Of a DNA stretch of 64,000 bases, positions 27,670 to 36,667 are shown piece after piece (position 1 is the first letter of the stretch; the number at the start of each line of letters is the position of its first letter). A program made the translations under genes and the position numbers. Source of the DNA: RCC90-49c sp051016155 (GTDB lineage: Bacteria > Bacteroidota > Bacteroidia > Cytophagales > Amoebophilaceae); the NCBI GenBank assembly GCA_051016155.1, contig CP136537.1, forward strand, positions 124,001 through 188,000. The letters are read 5' to 3'. The notes below the pieces were generated by a model, which had not been told where the DNA came from, did not search any database, and saw only the letters and a list, made by a program, of their open reading frames with translations.

Positions 27670-29334
27670 CTATAATACGTTGTCAGCCATAGTGGGGGTA
27701 AGGGTAGAGAGTGCAACTAGCTCCTTGATTAACAATGCTTGCAAACTATCCCTTCCTACATATACTCCCTCCTCATAATTTCGCACTAAATCTATAAATA
27801 TAGGGACAGTCGCAGGGATCAATGAATGATTCCCTTTACACAGGGATGCCACACTCTTTGCTGCACAGTGCAACACTTCCTCGTTGTAGTAATGATCACG
27901 GTATAGTTCAAGTCGCTTTAACAGGAAAGCATGTACCGGCTGGGTTTGTGAATGATCTAGTGTACACAGGGACTTTAAGCCACGGATGGCATTCATTTGC
28001 AAATCTTCATTACGCCCATTCGAACGAACTTCAACAATGCTTTGAAATAATGCTACTGTTCCTGGTACACGTGTTGGGTAGGCTTCACAAAGTGCTTCCA
28101 TGGCTGTGAACGCCTCTATTCGATGGGCTTCCTCCGTATGCTCATTGCTGACTACACGCTCAAGCCGTGGATATAGTCCGGGTTCGATCGTTGGATCTAC
28201 TTTGCAAAGTAGGGCTAGTGCATGGTAAGCATCTCCTCGGCTTATCTTCTTCCCTGCGTTGATGACTGCTTCGCATGCGGCATGTATGGCTTTCACATGG
28301 TCAGCTCCTTCTGTCATATCAAGTTTTACTAAGGCCGCGACGACGGCGGCTTGTGATGCAAGGGCATGACCCCCTCCCCCAGCTACTGTTTTGAGCTCTC
28401 TACACACTTCTGCTCCGAGCTCCTCGCTTATCCTGCCTATTGCTCCCATCGCTTTGATAGCTTCAATAGCGTCTTTTGATACAAAGCCATCTGGGTTAGC
28501 AATAGCGTGCAAGCACTCTGAGTGCACATATTGCAGAGGAGTGACTAGAGTCTCTCCTCCTGCTTCTAGTGTGCTTATCCTCTTTGCTGGATCTAGGGCC
28601 CTTATGGCTAAAGCAACAGCCACTCCTCGTACGAACATATCCTTAAATAAGACACACGGCATAGCTCCCTCACTCAATATGGCAACGAGCCTTTCCTTGT
28701 CTGCTGCTATAAACGTTGCAGCATTTTTTCGCATACATGCTAACACATCTTGACTGACAAGGGCCATGGTGTACGGACCCAATTCCCAAAACTGATGCGT
28801 TTTAGCTTCATATTCTTCTGCCTCTTCTGGCGTTAGCGATTCTTTTTCCTCCAACTCTTCTATCCTTTGCTGCACTGGATCTTTTTTTTCTACCTCTTCT
28901 TCTGCTTTAGGAAGAAGGGCGGTGATATGCTTTTCTAAGCTACGGAGATAATAGGCTCTGAAAGCGGCATTCGTTGTCCCTAGACTTCTCATTGCTTTTG
29001 GGCTGAGATAATTGCCTGCACTAGCACTCAAGGGCATGCAAGGGGCAAACATGCTAACGAAAGTGTTGTCCACTGCTGGTTGAGGAGCTGGCAGAGAGGA
29101 CGGGGGCGGAGCTGCAGCACTTGCCTCCACAGTCATAGTAGCATCTGGAGCACTGGCTGCAGGAGCTGTATCGAGTCTATCCCCGCCTTCAGATTCTCCT
29201 GTCTCTCCAGTTTGGTCTCTACTGCTGGTAGTCATACGAAGGGGGTCATTGAGCACGAGATTGCCGCAGCTTTGTACAGACAGACTAGCAGCCAAGAGGG
29301 CTGCGGCGGCATAACTGGATGGGAGGATACGCAT
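27670..29334 (-). CDS. HEAT/ARM-like repeat lipoprotein, array unit 3 (C-terminally truncated)
   Basis: A 554-residue paralogue with the same lipoprotein signal (LLAASLSVQSC), a linker, and the repeat domain. It is close to unit 2 across EAIKAMGAIGRIS and NAIRGLKSLCTLDHSQ. It stops with ADNVL and TAG, about 110 residues earlier than unit 2. Unit 4 stops at the same position, so the truncation predates the duplication of 3 and 4 or was spread by gene conversion. The remaining protein is long and open, so a truncated product may be functional. Confidence 0.72.
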   Translation of the reverse strand: MRILPSSYAAAALLAASLSVQSCGNLVLNDPLRMTTSSRDQTGETGESEGGDRLDTAPAASAPDATMTVEASAAAPPPSSLPAPQPAVDNTFVSMFAPCMPLSASAGNYLSPKAMRSLGTTNAAFRAYYLRSLEKHITALLPKAEEEVEKKDPVQQRIEELEEKESLTPEEAEEYEAKTHQFWELGPYTMALVSQDVLACMRKNAATFIAADKERLVAILSEGAMPCVLFKDMFVRGVAVALAIRALDPAKRISTLEAGGETLVTPLQYVHSECLHAIANPDGFVSKDAIEAIKAMGAIGRISEELGAEVCRELKTVAGGGGHALASQAAVVAALVKLDMTEGADHVKAIHAACEAVINAGKKISRGDAYHALALLCKVDPTIEPGLYPRLERVVSNEHTEEAHRIEAFTAMEALCEAYPTRVPGTVALFQSIVEVRSNGRNEDLQMNAIRGLKSLCTLDHSQTQPVHAFLLKRLELYRDHYYNEEVLHCAAKSVASLCKGNHSLIPATVPIFIDLVRNYEEGVYVGRDSLQALLIKELVALSTLTPTMADNVL

Positions 29335-29457
29335 GGATTTAGATTTTTATGTGACTATAGGATTAAATATGGCTTATCATGGTACCAAGATAATCACTTG
29401 CTTGTAATTTCCATTACGCTTACACCCTAAAATTATCATTGCTAAATACAGCAGCGG

Positions 29458-29690
29458 CACTTGCCTGATGCAGGGCTGCCTTGCGCAGTAAGTGGTCAAT
29501 GTCATCAGGAATACTACAGGACACAATGCATAAAGTCTTCATCGGCGCAGGGGCGATGGGAACTTTGTAATCAATACCTCTCGTAGCTCCCAAAACTCTC
29601 CGGCTGGGCAAGAGGAGTGACAGGAACAGTTAACCAGGTGTATGAAAACCCAAGCGCAAAGCACTGGCGACACGTGCTCTAACCCACTGC
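29458..29690. repeat. array spacer repeat R3
   Basis: Fourth copy of the spacer segment, between units 3 and 4, ending near the decayed C-terminal codons of unit 4. A more diverged copy upstream of unit 4 spans about 31798-32090. Confidence 0.75.
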
Positions 29691-29993
29691 AGGCTGCGGG
29701 CCAGCTGCTGCTTCCAGGAGCTGGATAATTTCCTCAGCCTGTGCTCTCGTATCCTCCCTCACATATTGATGGTTTTGTATGGCTCCTAGGAGTAGTGGGA
29801 GCCCCCATTGTGCTACAGCAGCATGCTGGCTAGGATGTCTTGCTACAAAATCACGCAAAGACTCAGCTGCAATTCATCGCTCAAGGGGCCTTCAAAGAAC
29901 CCCCTTGCGTGAACGGCATAAGTAGGATGGTGCTCGCAGAAGAAGGGGAAAGACCCATTCTCAAGATGAAATCTTCGCTTTGAGGGTCTACAA
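29691..29993 (-). pseudogene. decayed C-terminal remnant of array unit 4
   Basis: Codons for CEHHPTYAVHAR, then VARHPSQHAAVAQWGLPLLL and AAAGPQPAVG-like ends can be read only by changing frame several times, and there is a deletion near the ERSLSDASQ equivalent. It is homologous to the ends of units 1 and 2 and is further decayed than the same part of unit 3. Confidence 0.7.
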
Positions 29994-31673
29994 CTACAAC
30001 ACGTCGTCAGCCATAGTAGGAATAAGAGCAGATAGCGCAGCTAATTTCTTGGTTAAGAATTCCGGCAGGCTAGTTCTTCCTGTATATTCTCCTTTCTCAT
30101 ATTTTTGCACCAAATCTGTGAACACAGAGACAGTCGCAGGGACCAATGAATGATTCCCTGTACACAGAACCGCTGCACTCTTTGCCATACAACGCAACAC
30201 GTTCTCGTTGTAGTAATGGCCCTCGTACAGTCCAAGTCGCTGTAGTAGGAAAGCATGTACCAACTGGATTTGTCCGTGATCGATCGTACACAGGTGCTCC
30301 AAGCTATCAAGGGTATTCATTTGCAAATCTTCATTACGCCCATTTGAACGAACTGCAACAATGTTTTGAAGTAATGCTACTGCTCCTGGTACACGTGCTG
30401 GGTAGGCTTCACAGAGCGTCGCCATGGCATCGACTGCCTGTTCTCGGTGATTTTCTTCTGCATGCTCATTGCTCAATACACGCTCAAGCCGTGGATATAA
30501 GTCTACTCCAATCTCTGGGTTCACTTTGCAAAGTAGGGCTAGTGCATGGTAAGCATCTCCTCGGCTTGCCTCGTCCTCTGCGTTGATGGCTTCTTCGCAT
30601 GCCGCATGTAGTGCTGTCACATGGTCAGCTCCTTCTGCTGGATCAAGTGCTGCTAATGCCACGACGGCGGCGGCTTGTGATGCAAGAGCATAACCCCCTC
30701 CCCCAGCTACTGTTTTGAGCTCTCTACACACTTCTACTTTGAGCTCTTCGCTTGCCCTACCTATTGCTTCCAGGGCTCTAATAGCCTCAATAGCATCTTT
30801 TAGTGTAAAATCATCGTATAATGTAAAATCATCGTAGTCAGCAATAGCCTTCAGGCAGCCTGAGTACACATATTTCAAAGGGGTTACGAGATTTACTCCT
30901 TCTATTTCTATCGTGTCTACCCTCCTCTCTGGATCTAGGGCCCTTATGGCTAAAGCAACAGCCACTCCTCGTACGAACATATCCTTAAATAAGACACACG
31001 GCATAGCTCCCTCACTCAATATGGCAACGAGCCTTTCCTTGTCTGCTGCTATAAACGTTGCAGCATTTTTTCGCATACATGCTAACACATCTTGACTGAC
31101 AAGGGCCATGGTGTACGGACCCAATTCCCAAACCTGATGCATTTTAGCTTCATATTCTTCTGCCTCTTCTGGCGTTAGCGATTCTTTTTCCTCTAACTCT
31201 TCTATCCTTTGCTGCACTGGATCTTTTTTTTCTACCTCTTTTTCTGCTTTAAGAAGAAGGGCGGTGATATGCTTTTTTAAGCTACAGAGATAATAGGCTC
31301 TGAAAGCGGCATTCGTGGTCCCTAGACTTCTCATTGCTTTTGGGCTGAGATAATTGCCTGCACTAGCACTCAAGGGCATGTAAGGGGCAAACATGCTAAC
31401 GAAGGTAGGGGCTACTGCTGGTTGAGGAGCTGGCAGAGAGGACGGGGGCGGAGCTGCAGCACTTGCCTCTGCCACCTCCATAGGACCATCTGGAGCACTG
31501 GCTGCAGGAGCGGCGGCGAATTCATTTTTGGATTCTCCTGCCCCTTCAGCTTGGTCTCCACTGCTCGTAGTCATACGAAGGGGGTCATTGAGCATAAGGT
31601 TGCCGCAGCTTTGTACGGACAGACTAGCAGCCAAGAGGGCTGCGGCGGCATAACTGGATGGGAGGATACGCAT
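29994..31673 (-). CDS. HEAT/ARM-like repeat lipoprotein, array unit 4 (C-terminally truncated)
   Basis: A 559-residue paralogue with LLAASLSVQSC as the lipobox region and the conserved linker. It ends ADDVL followed by TAG, at the same place as unit 3. Residues about 170-270 are almost identical to unit 3, while the later part has its own variants. An 18-base tandem duplication at about 30804-30837 repeats a YDDFTL-type hexapeptide. It is the first unit of the array in the direction of transcription. Confidence 0.72.
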   Translation of the reverse strand: MRILPSSYAAAALLAASLSVQSCGNLMLNDPLRMTTSSGDQAEGAGESKNEFAAAPAASAPDGPMEVAEASAAAPPPSSLPAPQPAVAPTFVSMFAPYMPLSASAGNYLSPKAMRSLGTTNAAFRAYYLCSLKKHITALLLKAEKEVEKKDPVQQRIEELEEKESLTPEEAEEYEAKMHQVWELGPYTMALVSQDVLACMRKNAATFIAADKERLVAILSEGAMPCVLFKDMFVRGVAVALAIRALDPERRVDTIEIEGVNLVTPLKYVYSGCLKAIADYDDFTLYDDFTLKDAIEAIRALEAIGRASEELKVEVCRELKTVAGGGGYALASQAAAVVALAALDPAEGADHVTALHAACEEAINAEDEASRGDAYHALALLCKVNPEIGVDLYPRLERVLSNEHAEENHREQAVDAMATLCEAYPARVPGAVALLQNIVAVRSNGRNEDLQMNTLDSLEHLCTIDHGQIQLVHAFLLQRLGLYEGHYYNENVLRCMAKSAAVLCTGNHSLVPATVSVFTDLVQKYEKGEYTGRTSLPEFLTKKLAALSALIPTMADDVL

Positions 31674-32106
31674 GGTTTTGGCTTTTTGTGTGACTGGAAG
31701 GGGAGATATAACTTGATTTCGGTGTGAAAATAGTCACCTTCTTATAACTTTTCTTGTACTCGCATCCTTAAGTTTGCATCAACAAATATAGCAGCTTACA
31801 CTTGCCTGATGCAGGGCTACCTGTGCGCAGTAAGTGGTCAATGTCACTTGGTACTTTTGTGCGCTAAAGATGCACATACCACGAAATTCAGCGCCCTAGG
31901 AATATTACAGGACACAATTAGTACAATATTTTGCAGCATAGGGGTGCTGGGAACTTACTATCTTTGTCAAAAGGCATAACCATTACATCGCATAGCCCTA
32001 AAAGGGCCTCTGCTGGGCAGGAGTGGCTCACCAGCCATACAAGGTCCCAAACGCAAAATACTTGCAACATCAGGGAGCTCCATCAGTGCCCATGCAGCCA
32101 TGTCTT
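31674..32106. other. divergent intergenic region between lipoprotein array and ddl
   Basis: About 430 bases between the divergent array and ddl genes. The left third is the conserved leader of unit 4. The part from about 31798 is a diverged copy of the array spacer. It must hold promoters for both directions; no clear box was chosen. Confidence 0.5.
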
Positions 32107-34797
32107 ATGATCAAAATTGGCATCTTTTTCGGAGGCCCTACAAGGGAGCGGGAAATCGCCTTTGCAGGCGGCCGTACGGTCTATGACAATCTAGACAGAG
32201 CCTTGTTCGTGCCGGTGCCTATCTTTATCGACAGCCTGGGCAATTTCATCCTCCTGCAGTGGCCATACCTTTACCAAGGCACGATCCGTGACTTTTATCC
32301 TCCCAGTGACTTAACGCCTGACAGTGATTTTTCTATCTACATAGAGTCGTTAGGTGCCCTAGACGAGGCGCAGCTGGCCCAGCTGATTGATCGCGTGGGG
32401 AAGCGCATCACCCCAGAGCAGTTCAGCAGCCTGTTTGACATCGCATTTTTGTCGCTGCACGGCCCTGATGGCGAAGACGGGGCACTGCAGGGCCTGCTAG
32501 AATGGTACCGCATTCCGTACACCGGTGCAGGCATCTTGGGCGCAGCTGTAGGCATCGACAAAGTGGTGCAGAAAAAGCTGATGCAACAAGCAGGCTTTGC
32601 CATGCCGCCCTACCAAGTGCTGTCCCAAGACCATTGGCAAGCTACTCCTGACAAGTCTACCCTGCTCGAAGCAGCCATCGCTGCGGTGGGCCTACCCCTC
32701 GTCGTCAAGAGTCCGCGCCAAGGCTCTTCCATTGGCGTGTCGATTGTCAGAGAAAAAAACGTTGCACAATTCATCCAAGCTGTCCAGCAGAGTTTGTTCA
32801 TCCAAGAAGTCACAGCCACGACTTGGCAGTCCTTGACGCCACAAGCCAAGCAGCAGTGGATTGCCTCCCTGATCGACTTGCGCGAAGGTGTTGGCCTGCC
32901 TGTATCGGTCCATGGCCAAATGATCGCCCATCCTGACGCGCTGCTGCAGTATTTAAACGCGCACTTCAGGACCAGCCAAGAGCCCCTCCAGCTAGTCAGC
33001 CCGCAAGGAGAAGACGCCGTCTTGATCGAAGCCTACATCGCTGGCAGAGAGTTTTCGTGCATTGTTTTGGCACCTACGCCAGGCCAGCCCATAGCCCTGC
33101 CACCCACAGAGATGATCAAAGGCGGCGTGTACTTTGACTACCGGGCCAAGTACCTACCAGGCATTGTGCACAAACAGACGCCTATGCAGCTACCTCTGGC
33201 CGCTATGCAGGCCATCCGACAGGCTTGCACCGCCTTGTTCCAAGCGCTGAGCTTTCAGGTGTATGCCCGCATCGACGGCTTTCTCACGCCTGACCATCAG
33301 GTGTACCTCAACGACCCGAACACCACTGCTGGCATGAACCCGGCTTCATTTCTGTTCCATCAGGCCGCGGAGGTTGGGCTGAACCCTACGCAGCTGCTTA
33401 CTTTTCTGATCCGTACTTCGCTGGCAGCCCGGACCGAGGCGCACAAAGCCTCTCCCCAAGCACCTGCCTTGCTTCGCGATCTTGACCAGCACAAGGCCAT
33501 CGGTGCGCCAGAAGAGAGGACCAAGAAGCGGGTAGGCGTTATCATGGGCGGCTTTTCAGCAGAGCGCCATATTTCCGTAGAAAGTGGAAGAAACGTATAT
33601 ACCAAGCTTGCTTCTTCCACAGCCTATAGGCCCCTTCCTATCTTTTTGTCAGGAACGCCGCAGGAGCCCCGTTTCTTTGTCTTGCCGCTCAGCATGCTGT
33701 TCAAAGACAATGCCGACGACATCCATGCGCAGCTCCTGCAGCCTACCGCAGCGCACGACGATTTGCTCACGGCCATTCAGCAAGAAGCCACAGCGATCAC
33801 GCAGCAGTATGCAGGCATATCAGCCGTTCAGCAGCCTCAGGAGCTCACTGCTGAGACCTTTCAACAGTACATAGACTTTGCCTTTATTGCACTGCATGGC
33901 CGGCCTGGAGAAGATGGCACCTTACAAGCGATGCTAGAGGCCCAGGCCATCCCTTACAATGGCTCTGGCGTAAAAAGCACACAACTAACCATCGACAAGT
34001 TCAAGACCAACCAGTTCTTGCGCACGCAAGGCATCCACGTGGCTGACCAAGCCCTGGTAGCACAGACTGCTTGGGCCCAAGACCCTGCAGTCGCCATCAG
34101 CCAGCTAGAAGCCCAGTTCCGCTATCCCTTCATTGCCAAGCCTGTGGACGAAGGCTGTAGCGCAGCTGTGATCAAAATCAAAGACCAGGCCATGCTCAGG
34201 GCCTATGCCGAAGCTACTTTTAGGTCTACTGCAGACATGCCTGCTGCGCAGGCCCAAGCACTCGAGCTCCAGCCTAAGGCTGAGTTTCCACAAAAACCTC
34301 ACTTTTTGGTAGAAACACTCCTAGAACAGGGGGAAGCTGCTCATTTTCTGGAAATTACGGGCGGGCTACTGACCCACCGGGATGCCCAAGGGCAGCGGCA
34401 GTATGAGCTCTTTGCGCCCTCAGAGGTGATTGCTAGCGGGGCAGTACTTTCTTTAGAAGAAAAGTTCTTGGCTGGAGAGGGTCAGAACCTCACACCTGCG
34501 CGCTTCCACGCGGTGCCTGCTATCAACCAACGCATTACGGATCAGGTCAAGCAAGATTTGGAAAAGGTAGCGCGCCTGCTGGACCTAGAAGGCTATGCCC
34601 GCATCGATGCTTTTGTCAAAATCTACACTCCTGACCAGGTAGAGACCTGGATCATCGAGATCAACGCACTGCCTGCCATGACGCCTGCTACTTGTATCTT
34701 TCACCAGTGCGCATTGCAGGATTACACGCCCTTGGCCTTTATTCAGCAAATCATTCAGTACGGCTTTCAAAAACACACTGCCTCCCATGAAGCTTAA
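32107..34797 (+). CDS. ddl: tandem (two-domain) D-alanine--D-alanine ligase
   Basis: A protein of about 896 residues with two ATP-grasp ligase modules in one chain. Module 1 (residues 1 to about 460) starts MIKIGIFFGGPTREREIAF and has LSLHGPDGEDGALQGLLE, YTGAGILGAAVGIDK, KSPRQGSSIGVSIV and DPNTTAGMNPASFLFHQ. Module 2 (about 475-890) starts RVGVIMGGFSAERHISVESGR and has IALHGRPGEDGTLQAMLE, YNGSGVKSTQLTIDK, KPVDEGCSAAVIKI and EINALPAMTPATCIFHQ. The frame is open from 32023, but the ATG at 32107 matches module starts. Ddl makes the D-Ala-D-Ala dipeptide for peptidoglycan. Whether both modules are active is unknown. The stop overlaps the next gene by 11 bases. Confidence 0.87.
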   Translation: MIKIGIFFGGPTREREIAFAGGRTVYDNLDRALFVPVPIFIDSLGNFILLQWPYLYQGTIRDFYPPSDLTPDSDFSIYIESLGALDEAQLAQLIDRVGKRITPEQFSSLFDIAFLSLHGPDGEDGALQGLLEWYRIPYTGAGILGAAVGIDKVVQKKLMQQAGFAMPPYQVLSQDHWQATPDKSTLLEAAIAAVGLPLVVKSPRQGSSIGVSIVREKNVAQFIQAVQQSLFIQEVTATTWQSLTPQAKQQWIASLIDLREGVGLPVSVHGQMIAHPDALLQYLNAHFRTSQEPLQLVSPQGEDAVLIEAYIAGREFSCIVLAPTPGQPIALPPTEMIKGGVYFDYRAKYLPGIVHKQTPMQLPLAAMQAIRQACTALFQALSFQVYARIDGFLTPDHQVYLNDPNTTAGMNPASFLFHQAAEVGLNPTQLLTFLIRTSLAARTEAHKASPQAPALLRDLDQHKAIGAPEERTKKRVGVIMGGFSAERHISVESGRNVYTKLASSTAYRPLPIFLSGTPQEPRFFVLPLSMLFKDNADDIHAQLLQPTAAHDDLLTAIQQEATAITQQYAGISAVQQPQELTAETFQQYIDFAFIALHGRPGEDGTLQAMLEAQAIPYNGSGVKSTQLTIDKFKTNQFLRTQGIHVADQALVAQTAWAQDPAVAISQLEAQFRYPFIAKPVDEGCSAAVIKIKDQAMLRAYAEATFRSTADMPAAQAQALELQPKAEFPQKPHFLVETLLEQGEAAHFLEITGGLLTHRDAQGQRQYELFAPSEVIASGAVLSLEEKFLAGEGQNLTPARFHAVPAINQRITDQVKQDLEKVARLLDLEGYARIDAFVKIYTPDQVETWIIEINALPAMTPATCIFHQCALQDYTPLAFIQQIIQYGFQKHTASHEA

Positions 34798-35605
34798 TCA
34801 TCCTCTTCTCAAGGTCATTGCCCTACATCTCAGCCTGATGCTGGCGACTGTAGTCGTTTTGTCATTGCTATTCTTTCACTTCGCGCTGCCTATCCTGACG
34901 CGCCATGGCCAGTCTCTGACTGTACCACACCTCAAAGGCATGGCCTTGGATGAAGTAGATGCTTGTCTGGCCCAGCGCAGCTTGCACTTTCAAGTCACTG
35001 AAGAGATAGCTTACGATCCTGACTATCCGCCTATGACCGTCTTGCAGCAGCACCCCAAAGCCGGGTCTAGCGTCAAGGAAGGTAGAAAGATTTACCTGAC
35101 GCTGAACACGAATACGCCACCTCAAGTGGCCATGCCGCATCTGGTCGATGGCTCTGTACGCAATGCGCATATGTTGCTGAAGAGCCGAGGACTGCTTTTG
35201 GGCACTATTCAATACGTACCTGACCTGGCGCAACATGCAGTGCTCGAGCAGCAGATCGAGGGCCAAGAGGTGGCAGCCGGAACGTTGGTGCCCAAAGGCA
35301 CCAAGATCGACCTGGTAGTGGGCGCAGGACTAGGGCATCAACGTGTGCCTGTTCCTGCTATCACAGCCATGAAGTTAGAGGAGGCCAGGCTGCTGCTACT
35401 CAGCGTAGGCATCAAGATGGGTAATGTAGCTTACGAAAGGGCTGATGCGCAGGCGCCTGGCACGGTCTTGCGCCAGCTGCCGGCAGCTGGTAGGCAAGTG
35501 CGGGTAGGCGAGACAGTAGACTTGTGGCTCGTAGGACTTGAAGAAGAAGCGACAGAAGCCGCAGCTGAGGCCCCCATCTTGCCAGAGAAGCTGCCGCAGG
35601 AGTAG
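34787..35605 (+). CDS. PASTA-domain membrane protein
   Basis: 272 residues: a short cytoplasmic start, one membrane helix (IALHLSLMLATVVVLSLLFFHFAL, residues about 11-34), then three PASTA domains. The domains begin near LTVPHLKGMALDEVDACL, VAMPHLVDGSVRNAHMLL and VPVPAITAMKLEEARLLL. PASTA domains bind muropeptides or beta-lactams. The gene overlaps ddl by 11 bases, so translation is probably coupled; the pairing of ddl with a PASTA gene is common in Bacteroidota. The tail is acidic and Ala-rich. Confidence 0.88.
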   Translation: MKLNHPLLKVIALHLSLMLATVVVLSLLFFHFALPILTRHGQSLTVPHLKGMALDEVDACLAQRSLHFQVTEEIAYDPDYPPMTVLQQHPKAGSSVKEGRKIYLTLNTNTPPQVAMPHLVDGSVRNAHMLLKSRGLLLGTIQYVPDLAQHAVLEQQIEGQEVAAGTLVPKGTKIDLVVGAGLGHQRVPVPAITAMKLEEARLLLLSVGIKMGNVAYERADAQAPGTVLRQLPAAGRQVRVGETVDLWLVGLEEEATEAAAEAPILPEKLPQE

Positions 35606-35694
35606 GTGTCTCGTCCTAAAGTAGGTTTACAGAAATTGTAAACTAGCATATGGACAAAAACAAGAAAACAAGCACAAGAACAGGAGGATCACTA

Positions 35695-36510
35695 GGTAGT
35701 GTCGACATAAGATATTATCTTAAGGCAAAAAATGCCTAAAAAACCTGCCTATCAACGACACGATATCTCCGATGAAGTATGGAACAAACTTGCCCCTCAT
35801 TTGCCTGGAAGAGCTGGCGCTTGGGGAGGGGTAGCTAAAGACAATAGAAAATTTATTAACGCCGTGTTCTGGATATTACGAACGGGAGCCCCATGGCGAG
35901 ACTTGCCTCCTCATTACGGCGAGTGGAATAATACGAACCGACGCTTTTGTCGATGGCGCGATAATCGAACATGGGAGAAGCTTTTGGAATTACTGTCAGA
36001 TGAACCAGACTACACGTGGCTGATGATCGATGCGAGTCATATAAAAGTGCACCCCCATGGGACGGGAGCAGTGGGCGGAAATGAGGCGATGAATCGCACA
36101 AAAAGGGGCTCAATACAAAACTACATTTGGCCGTGGATGCGTCTGGTATGCCGCTCAGAGCCATTATTACAGAAGGTACCGAAGCAGATTGTAAGCAAGG
36201 TGTTGAGCTGCTCAAAGACTTGCCAGCAGGAGGGGTGATAGCAGATAGGGGCTATGACACAGAGCAAGTAGTCCAAGAGGCGAAGTCAAAGAATAGGCAA
36301 TGTGTGATACCGAGTAGGAAGCATAGAAAAGTAGAGCGTAGTTACAACCGAGAAGTGTATCAGCTACGTCATGTGATAGAGAACACGTTCTTGTATCTGA
36401 AGCGTTGGCGCGGGATATGTACGCGCTATGCAAAGAGAAGGAGCTCATTTCTGGCCGCTATTCAAATCAGATGTCTAGCTTTATGGCTAGGCGTCTCCTG
36501 ACGACACTGT
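35695..36510 (+). mobile_element. 816-bp IS5-family element (copy 1)
   Basis: An element of exactly 816 bases present twice in the window (also 51749-52564). Ends: GGTAGTGTCGACAT on the left and CGTCAGGAG...-type ACAGTGTCG complement on the right. The flanks carry CTA on both sides (35692-35694 and 36511-36513). It interrupts an IS3-type remnant region. Confidence 0.85.
35732..36501 (+). CDS. IS5-family transposase, two frames joined by -1 frameshift (copy 1)
   Basis: Two overlapping frames: 35732-36238 (MPKKPAYQRHDISDEVWNKL..., AVFWILRTGAPWRDLPPHYG, MIDASHIKVHPHG) and the second frame ending at 36501 (AVDASGMPLRAIITEG, VIADRGYDTEQVV, YQLRHVIENTFLYLKRWRGI). A -1 shift on the A/G run in ACAAAAAGGGG joins them into one DDE transposase of about 255 residues. 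The second copy, of the same total length, keeps the same frame offset, which supports programmed frameshifting over mutation. Confidence 0.8.
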
Positions 36511-36667
36511 CTAGGGCTTTGTATCCTAAAAAGAATCTATCGAAACCGGACCACAAGGCAAGCGTCTCTTCTTATTTACTCAAAGAACGTCCCGCGGTGA
36601 AGGTGAATGATGTTTGGCAGATAGATATCGCGTATCTAAGAATGGAGCAAGGCTTTCTATATCTGAG
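36511..36667 (+). pseudogene. IS3-family transposase fragment (5' part)
   Basis: Encodes ALYPKKNLSKPD, RPAVKVNDVWQIDIAYL and GFLYLRA, the start of the catalytic core of an IS3-type OrfB. The upstream half of OrfB is missing; the 816-bp element sits at the break. The frame continues beyond the 834-bp insertion at 37502. Confidence 0.8.

Noticed and set aside
22434..31800. Spacer repeats considered as a CRISPR array
   Set aside because: Repeat units are over 200 bases and separated by 2-kb genes; no short repeat-spacer pattern is seen anywhere in the window.
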